A stretch of DNA of 64,000 bases from Parasegetibacter sp. NRK P23. GTDB taxonomy: Bacteria; Bacteroidota; Bacteroidia; Chitinophagales; Chitinophagaceae. The stretch covers positions 2,581,784-2,645,783 of the forward strand of contig NZ_JAMDLG010000001.1 of NCBI RefSeq assembly GCF_023721715.1. The letters are read 5' to 3'. Positions 58,744 to 64,000 of this stretch are shown piece by piece (the stretch's first letter is position 1; every line of letters starts with the position of its first letter). A model generated the notes under the pieces. The model ran no database searches, was not told the origin of the DNA, and saw nothing but the letters and a program-made list of their open reading frames with translations. Position numbers and translations under genes: made by a program.

Positions 58744-60249
58744 TTATTGCGGTACTTTATAAGCCGCATCTATTATTTTTCCGAACCCCGTAAAAACATG
58801 GGAGTATGCTTCAAGGTCTCCGGTAAGCGTGGTGGGGAAATAATATAACCTACCCTGTGTTCCATCCCAGGTGCCTACTAATACCCTTGAACCTGTACCA
58901 CCGGGAATTGATTTCTGGTATTTCATGAAAGTAACCTGCTCCATAGCGGGCAAAGTATATGCCACTGTAGTGGTGTTAGATGTGGTCTCGTACTTCCGGA
59001 TCACGTTATCGCCACTGTAATAGATATGGGGCGTAAGCGTAGCGCTGGTTGCCGCTTTCATTGAAAGAATACCGGGCGCGTTCATCTGAACCTTACCCAG
59101 CGTTGCAGGGTTTGCCGTAGTGGTAAAACGGAGCAGATAAGGTAACCCGTCGCCACCTTTCATCACCGCGTTGTAATTGCGCACCACACTCGCTGAATCC
59201 ATAAAGAGCATTTCCATGCCCACGTTATTCATATCAAATTCAGTACTTGCGGTAGAAGGGAAGGCCACAAGACTGGTACCACCCACACTCCAAAAGCGTT
59301 TCCCCCTATTATCATACACCACCGCCGTGTAAGTTGTTCCTCCCACTATATATGGAGCAAGATTATAATTAAGGTTGCCGCTTTGTCCGGGCGTAACCGT
59401 AGCGGCGCCCCATTTCTTCACGCCGGGAAAACCACCCACCAGGTTGGAATGCACAAGCCCGTTGTTGATGGCCACCCCAAGAGTGGCGTACAGGGAACCG
59501 GGACTCCCTTCCCCTATCCAGGTAACACGTTGCGGATTCATGACAGAAGGGGGTGTAAAGAAAACCGTACTGAGGTCAAACTTCTTCACCATTGTCACAT
59601 AGTTGTACTCCTGACTGCCACTTTCCGCTAAGATATACATCCTGTTTCCGGCGGTTGAAATATCATCCGTAAGGCCGAAGCTGGTAAGTTCCAGTTTACG
59701 GGGTTTAACCAGCGGGGTGGTATTTACTTTTGTATATACGCCATGTTCCACCGTCTGATTAGGGAAAATGAAAGAAAGGTCGCCCAAACCGCCCTTATCT
59801 TCCAGCACCAGCCATCCTTGCCCGTATATGTTGTTAACGGTAATGTTATAAGAAAGGAAGGCTGAAGTTCCCGCTACAGTATCTGTCGCCGTAAGCGTTA
59901 CACGATAACTGTTCCCCAATATGAAGGGTGGTTTGATGGGCGCTTTTAACTGAAGGGAAAAACCTAATGTATCGAAAGGCACCACTCCAGACTGGGTGGC
60001 CGAATTATCATACGCCTTCCACACAAACTTAAATTTAGACATATCCGCACCAGTGGATTGTGAGAGCGTAGGCTTAAGTTTCAGTGTATCTCCAAACAGA
60101 ATAACAATTCTGCCTGCGGCTGCGGTATCCGATAATTTAAGTTCATTGATCCTGAGTACCGCCTCGGTTGAATCATCTTTGTAACAGCCGGCCAGTGTGC
60201 ACCATAAGGCGGCCATAAAGAATATATTTATATGAATCCGATGTTTCAT
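58744..60249 (-). CDS. PKD-like family lipoprotein of the Sus-type operon
   Basis: A 501-residue lipoprotein: signal with lipobox ALWCTLAGC (lipid Cys near 22), an N-terminal PKD-like beta-sandwich region (about 35-150, KFKFVWKAYDNSATQSG, GNSYRVTLTATDTVAGTSAFLSYNITV is its later strand pair), then a beta-propeller-like remainder. PKD-like lipoproteins of this type (PF16407) follow SusD and DUF4843 genes in many Bacteroidota loci. It is probably surface-exposed and helps capture the substrate; the substrate is unknown. Confidence 0.85.
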   Translation of the reverse strand: MKHRIHINIFFMAALWCTLAGCYKDDSTEAVLRINELKLSDTAAAGRIVILFGDTLKLKPTLSQSTGADMSKFKFVWKAYDNSATQSGVVPFDTLGFSLQLKAPIKPPFILGNSYRVTLTATDTVAGTSAFLSYNITVNNIYGQGWLVLEDKGGLGDLSFIFPNQTVEHGVYTKVNTTPLVKPRKLELTSFGLTDDISTAGNRMYILAESGSQEYNYVTMVKKFDLSTVFFTPPSVMNPQRVTWIGEGSPGSLYATLGVAINNGLVHSNLVGGFPGVKKWGAATVTPGQSGNLNYNLAPYIVGGTTYTAVVYDNRGKRFWSVGGTSLVAFPSTASTEFDMNNVGMEMLFMDSASVVRNYNAVMKGGDGLPYLLRFTTTANPATLGKVQMNAPGILSMKAATSATLTPHIYYSGDNVIRKYETTSNTTTVAYTLPAMEQVTFMKYQKSIPGGTGSRVLVGTWDGTQGRLYYFPTTLTGDLEAYSHVFTGFGKIIDAAYKVPQ

Positions 60250-60266
60250 TACAATTGATTTAATGA

Positions 60267-60998
60267 TTAAGGGAAGAACACGATATTATTGTTCTCATCG
60301 TACAAATAGCCATTGAGCGCCTCGTATTCCAACAACGCGAGTTTAGCGGTTTGCACCAGAAAACGCTGGTCTTGCGGCAAGGGGTAACTGTTCCAGCTTG
60401 TTTTGCCGGTAGCCTGGATCAGGAACCTGAACTTCACCTCGGAATACGCGCCAAAAAGCCCCAGCCATACTGACTCCCAGTTGGTAGGTTTCACCAGCCT
60501 ATCGGTAATGCTTACTTTATAATGTAACCGGTCGTACCTGTAAGACAATCCCGGGTTATCGGGAAAACCAGGTTTAAAATCAGCGGACTCCTGCACGGAG
60601 AACATCACCGATACAATGCTATCCTTCAAGCCGGGTCTCCTGTACAAATAAACCGGAATCCTTGTTTCATAAGCATTCGCGGGCATTACCAGCGGCCCCA
60701 GTTTATAATGGTATCCTGCCACGGCCCTTCCGCTATCCGCTACAATGTTGATGACCCGTTCTTTCGGTACGGCGGAGCCCATAATTCTCATCCAGAGGTA
60801 CACAGTGTCCGTCATTTCCGCATCCGGCAAAGCGCTGAAACTAAAATCAATACTATCGGCATCGCTTTGAGAACCGCGTACACTTTTATAGAAATACACG
60901 CGCGGATCCTCCTCATACATCAGCCTTTCGTCCTTGGAGCAGGATATGGCCAGCACAACAACCGCCAGGAGAAAGCATATTTTAATTAACTGTTTCAT
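60267..60998 (-). CDS. DUF4843 lipoprotein
   Basis: A 243-residue lipoprotein with signal and lipobox VVLAISCSKDE (lipid Cys near 20), then a DUF4843 domain: EEDPRVYFYKSVRG, DFSFSALPDAEMTDTVYLWMRIMG and a C-terminal half with TNWESVWLGLFGAYSEVKFRFL. The family is found behind susC/susD pairs; its role is not known. It is 13 bases from the SusD stop and 17 from the PKD-like start, so clearly one operon. Confidence 0.9.
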   Translation of the reverse strand: MKQLIKICFLLAVVVLAISCSKDERLMYEEDPRVYFYKSVRGSQSDADSIDFSFSALPDAEMTDTVYLWMRIMGSAVPKERVINIVADSGRAVAGYHYKLGPLVMPANAYETRIPVYLYRRPGLKDSIVSVMFSVQESADFKPGFPDNPGLSYRYDRLHYKVSITDRLVKPTNWESVWLGLFGAYSEVKFRFLIQATGKTSWNSYPLPQDQRFLVQTAKLALLEYEALNGYLYDENNNIVFFP

Positions 60999-61011
60999 TG
61001 ATGTGTTTTTG

Positions 61012-62496
61012 TTATTTACCGAATTCTATCTCCGCGTTGGGCAGCGGAAAAACGTACTTCGTTGGATTCATAGGATTGCCTACACCGTCGGGTATGGTAA
61101 CGGTATTCCTTCTTTTGTAATAGAACCAGAGTTGGCCCTCCCCTACGAACTCTTTGCGGTATTCTTTGAGCAACTCCGCATTGAGCTGATCGGCGGTTCC
61201 GGTTGTGGCCAATTCTGGAAGCAGCCTGGCTTTCCGCACTTCGTTCAGGTAAGTGTACCCATCGGCAGTAGCGGGTGCCGCTTCCGCGGCGATGTAATAC
61301 ATTTCAGGAAGACGAAGCACAGGTATTAGTCTTTGCTTCACATTGTTCACGTTATCGGAATAGTACTTTTTGGAATAAATAACGCCATCATTTAAACGGA
61401 ACCACATATTTTGCGGCGCATCAAATCTGCGCACATCAGTGCCATAACCTGGCACCGAACTTTCATACATGTTGTTCAATTTCGTAAGCGTAGTGAAGAG
61501 ATCGGCCGCTTCGCCCCCCGTGGTGGAAGTATTTTTCAGAAAGATATCCGCATATACTTTAAGATTGGAAACATTGACGGAAAAAATATGTTCCCTGCTG
61601 AAAGTAAGGTCCGACGCTACATTGGTGGCATCCGCATTGATCTCGGTTGAAAGGATGAACCTGAACTTTCCGCTGTCTATCACCTTCTTAGCATATTCCA
61701 GGGCAAGCGCTTTTTCATTCCGGTACAGGTACAATCTGGCCAGCAAGCCCTTCACCGCCCAACTGTTCAGGTGGTTCTGCCTGTACATGGTTAGCAGTTC
61801 CAGCGATGTTGCGCCCTGATTGGTGGCGATCTGGTCAATTTCCGGATAGACTGATAATATTTCATCCGCGGCCTTCAGGTCGGCAATACACTTATCCAGC
61901 ACAGCATTCATGGTAAGCTTCGCCTGTGGCTCCACCGTAAAGTCTTCCAGGTATGGGATTGCGGGCACCTGTGCGTTTGCGCCTTCCAGGTAAGCCGGGG
62001 CGTACATTCTGAGCAAATCAAAATGCAGCATCCCCCTGATGGCCAGCGCCTCTCCTTTTATGATCGCGTAGGCCTGCTCCGTTAACACCGACTTCTTTCC
62101 ATCCACATTTTTAAGGATGAGGTTAGCCTGCGCGATAGCCCGGTACTGGGTTCTCCAGATACTCTCGGTAATTGCCGGAACATTTGTGGGCAGGGTGGCG
62201 AGGTAGTTGTAACGGGCAATCTGTCCGTACACATTGTTTGTACTGCTGCTTTTGTTTTCATACCGCTGGGCCAGCACATCCAGGAAAGAATAAGAAAGGT
62301 TTTTCCCGTAGCTCCCTGTATCGGCGAGTAGCTGGTATACACCAAACAAGGCTTCAGTAAATCCCTGCTGACTGCTGAACTGTTCTTCTTCCCGGATCTG
62401 TGTACGCGGGTTCACATCCAGCCATTTTTTGCAGGAACTGAGTCCCGGCAAAGCCAGTGATGCAAGAGTTATGATGATGAATTGACGTAAACGCAT
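61012..62496 (-). CDS. SusD/RagB-family nutrient-binding lipoprotein
   Basis: A 494-residue outer-membrane lipoprotein. Lipobox ALPGLSSCKKWLDVNP (lipid Cys near 22), the N-terminal SusD signature (REEEQFSSQQGFTEALFGVYQLL), the TPR-like helices with GEALAIRGMLHFDLLRMYAPAY, and the C-terminal AEAAPATADGYTYLNEVRKAR and FVGEGQLWFYYKRR blocks. It forms the lid over the SusC transporter encoded 18 bases upstream. The nutrient is not indicated: no glycoside hydrolase or peptidase lies in the operon. Confidence 0.95.
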   Translation of the reverse strand: MRLRQFIIITLASLALPGLSSCKKWLDVNPRTQIREEEQFSSQQGFTEALFGVYQLLADTGSYGKNLSYSFLDVLAQRYENKSSSTNNVYGQIARYNYLATLPTNVPAITESIWRTQYRAIAQANLILKNVDGKKSVLTEQAYAIIKGEALAIRGMLHFDLLRMYAPAYLEGANAQVPAIPYLEDFTVEPQAKLTMNAVLDKCIADLKAADEILSVYPEIDQIATNQGATSLELLTMYRQNHLNSWAVKGLLARLYLYRNEKALALEYAKKVIDSGKFRFILSTEINADATNVASDLTFSREHIFSVNVSNLKVYADIFLKNTSTTGGEAADLFTTLTKLNNMYESSVPGYGTDVRRFDAPQNMWFRLNDGVIYSKKYYSDNVNNVKQRLIPVLRLPEMYYIAAEAAPATADGYTYLNEVRKARLLPELATTGTADQLNAELLKEYRKEFVGEGQLWFYYKRRNTVTIPDGVGNPMNPTKYVFPLPNAEIEFGK

Positions 62497-62514
62497 TTTA
62501 AACTGTTTCTTTGG

Positions 62515-64000
62515 TTAGAAAGTGGTTTGGAACTGCAGCGTAAAGTTTCTGCTGAAAGGATAATCGAGCCCGCGCTCCCGGCGGATACTTGATTTCCAGA
62601 ACAACTCGTTGCTGAACAGGGTTACCCTGGTATTTTCCAGCCTGAAGCGTTTATTGAACGCGTCTGAAAAACGATAGTACAACGAAGCACTTTCGCAACT
62701 GAGGAAGTTGTCGTCCTGTACAAAACGTGATGTGGCGTATGTTCTTTCATTTATGGCATACCCACCCTGGTCCAACAGTCCTTTAAAGAACGCCAGGTCT
62801 CCGGGTTGTTTCCATCTTTCCTCCGCCACGCGCCTGTCTACATTATATATCCCCACATTTACGTTCTCGACCCTATCAATCAGGGTTTGGTTATAAGCCT
62901 GACCGCCCAGTCTGAACCGGAAGTACAGGTTCATTCCTATTCCTTTCTTTTCAAAATTGGTTCCGAATGTGCCTTCAATATCCGCTCTTGTATCGCCAAC
63001 GATCACCTGGTTCAGCGGAGAATAAACGGAAGTGATCTTTCCGTCACGGGTAAGAAACAGTTCATCTCCTGTAGACGGGTCTATTCCAAGTGATTTTACC
63101 GCCCAGATGGCTGTAGTGCTTTGCCCTTCAGCATAGCGGACGATGGGTGTGGTAGATCTTGTAGTATCCGCGCGTTTGTTCATAGCCTGGATGGTATTGG
63201 AAACACGTTCAATGGTATTGGTAACACGGAACAGGTTCGCGAATACCGACCAGTTGTCGCGGCCACGATTGCTTCTGAAGATATTGTACCTGAAATTTGC
63301 TTCAAACCCTTTACTCAACACGTCTCCCATATTGTCATTGTAAAAATCGAAGCCTGAAGAAGGCGCGGTGGAAACGCGGGCCACGCTCCCTTTAGTTTTT
63401 TCGATGAAATAATTCGCGGTGATATCCAGCTTATCAAACAGCGTGATGTCTGCCCCGAAGTTGCTCTTCTGTGTGCGCTGCCAAACGAGAGCGCTGTTTC
63501 CGAAACCGAGGAGATAAGTTCCAATTATACCCCGGTAGTCGCGGTCCGTATAATACTGTCCCGTAGTAATGCCCAGGTAACTGGCAAAATTCTGGGAACC
63601 GGTGTAACCAAAGGAGTACCGCAATTTTAAGCGGTTGATATAATTCAGCCCGGACAATAATTTTTCATTGTGCAGGTTCCAGCCTATGCCCGAAGACCAA
63701 AACGGTGCGAAGCGTTTATCTGAACCAAATTGGGAAGAACCATCGAGCCTGTAAGAAAGGTCCAGCAGGTAACGGTTATCATAAGCGTAACTGAAATTGG
63801 ACAGCAGGCCGCCCAGGCGGGAAAGACTTTCCGTTCCAACAGGCTTGGAACCGTCCGGGAACCTGTTGCCCAGCGTAAGCTGGTCCAGTCTGGCGTTAGG
63901 AAACCCCTCCACAGTAAACGACTCCGTGTTCGACTTTACCTCCTGCACGTTTAAACCGAGGGTCGCGAAGATCATGTGGTCATCGAATCGCTTGTTGATA
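62515..64000 (-). CDS. SusC/RagA-family TonB-dependent transporter, C-terminal part
   Basis: The gene runs off the right edge; the frame stays open to base 64000. The visible 494 residues are barrel strands of a SusC-type receptor: NFSYAYDNRYLLDLSYRLDGSSQFGSD is split over strands, then FAPFWSSGIGWNLHNEKLL, LKLRYSFGYTGSQNFASY, and a last strand ending NFTLQFQTTF. The internal ATG at 63975 is not the start. It imports the substrate bound by SusD using TonB energy. N-terminal plug and any STN signalling domain lie outside the window. Confidence 0.94.
   Translation of the reverse strand, partial: INKRFDDHMIFATLGLNVQEVKSNTESFTVEGFPNARLDQLTLGNRFPDGSKPVGTESLSRLGGLLSNFSYAYDNRYLLDLSYRLDGSSQFGSDKRFAPFWSSGIGWNLHNEKLLSGLNYINRLKLRYSFGYTGSQNFASYLGITTGQYYTDRDYRGIIGTYLLGFGNSALVWQRTQKSNFGADITLFDKLDITANYFIEKTKGSVARVSTAPSSGFDFYNDNMGDVLSKGFEANFRYNIFRSNRGRDNWSVFANLFRVTNTIERVSNTIQAMNKRADTTRSTTPIVRYAEGQSTTAIWAVKSLGIDPSTGDELFLTRDGKITSVYSPLNQVIVGDTRADIEGTFGTNFEKKGIGMNLYFRFRLGGQAYNQTLIDRVENVNVGIYNVDRRVAEERWKQPGDLAFFKGLLDQGGYAINERTYATSRFVQDDNFLSCESASLYYRFSDAFNKRFRLENTRVTLFSNELFWKSSIRRERGLDYPFSRNFTLQFQTTF

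Overview
The window looks like chromosomal DNA of a Bacteroidota bacterium, most likely of the Chitinophagaceae. The reasons are a SusC/SusD outer-membrane nutrient-uptake locus, a CusA-type metal pump fused to its TolC-like channel, a NamZ-type (DUF1343) muramidase, a three-subunit proton-translocating transhydrogenase, PorT-like and CarboxypepD_reg proteins, and phylum-type promoter boxes (TAnnTTTG) in front of many genes in place of clear Shine-Dalgarno sites. No rRNA, tRNA, CRISPR array, integrase or transposase was seen. The family assignment is inference.

Layout. 1-134: the 3' end of an outer-membrane barrel gene and a strong bidirectional terminator. 223-6176: a compact amidoligase-like cluster with two esterases, an ATP-grasp ligase, a GCS2 carboxylate-amine ligase, a class I glutamine amidotransferase and an unfamiliar ATP-grasp-like protein. 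This is the best candidate in the window for an uncharacterised biosynthetic system. 6242-12400: a heavy-metal efflux locus (small exported protein, RND pump fused to an outer-membrane channel, lipoprotein adaptor). 12619-29072: mostly household genes (ubiX, thioredoxin-like, SGNH hydrolase, kynU, glutaryl-CoA dehydrogenase, shikimate kinase, an orphan 7TMR-DISM histidine kinase, ftsK, lolA-like, pyrF, Mrp, 3-hydroxybutyryl-CoA dehydrogenase, a universal stress protein). 29237-29788: a free-standing C39-like domain whose catalytic positions are all substituted. 29808-34685: YigZ, ribD, prmC, exbB/exbD and a YpdA-type reductase. 34664-35788: a decayed patch with an OmpA C-terminal remnant and a rhuM-type gene carrying an in-frame stop. 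35940-50434: pepT, a SlyD-like FKBP, namZ-like, an RsmF-like methyltransferase, a LysM protein, fmt, pntB-pntAb-pntAa, thyA-folA-methyltransferase, a thioredoxin-like protein and a YdjM-type membrane protein. 50483-56501: an EamA transporter, a Gfo/Idh oxidoreductase with a double DUF1080 protein, DUF2891 and a bile-acid-symporter-like carrier. 56480-64000: a Sus-like operon read leftward (SusC, SusD, DUF4843, PKD-like lipoprotein, TlpA-type thioredoxin) with an ECF sigma factor behind it.

Intergenic DNA carries several kinds of structure: paired inverted repeats built on a CGCAAAGACGC-like word (6656-6877, 23714-23914, with a degenerate relative near 42659), a GC-rich palindrome family sharing a GGTGGCACCGGGT core (12423, 12543, 48057), two possible small RNAs (13857-13931 and 54201-54287), and hairpins inside the Sus-like operon. 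About ten genes have a TAnnTTTG box ending only 3-8 bases before the start codon, which suggests leaderless or nearly leaderless mRNAs.
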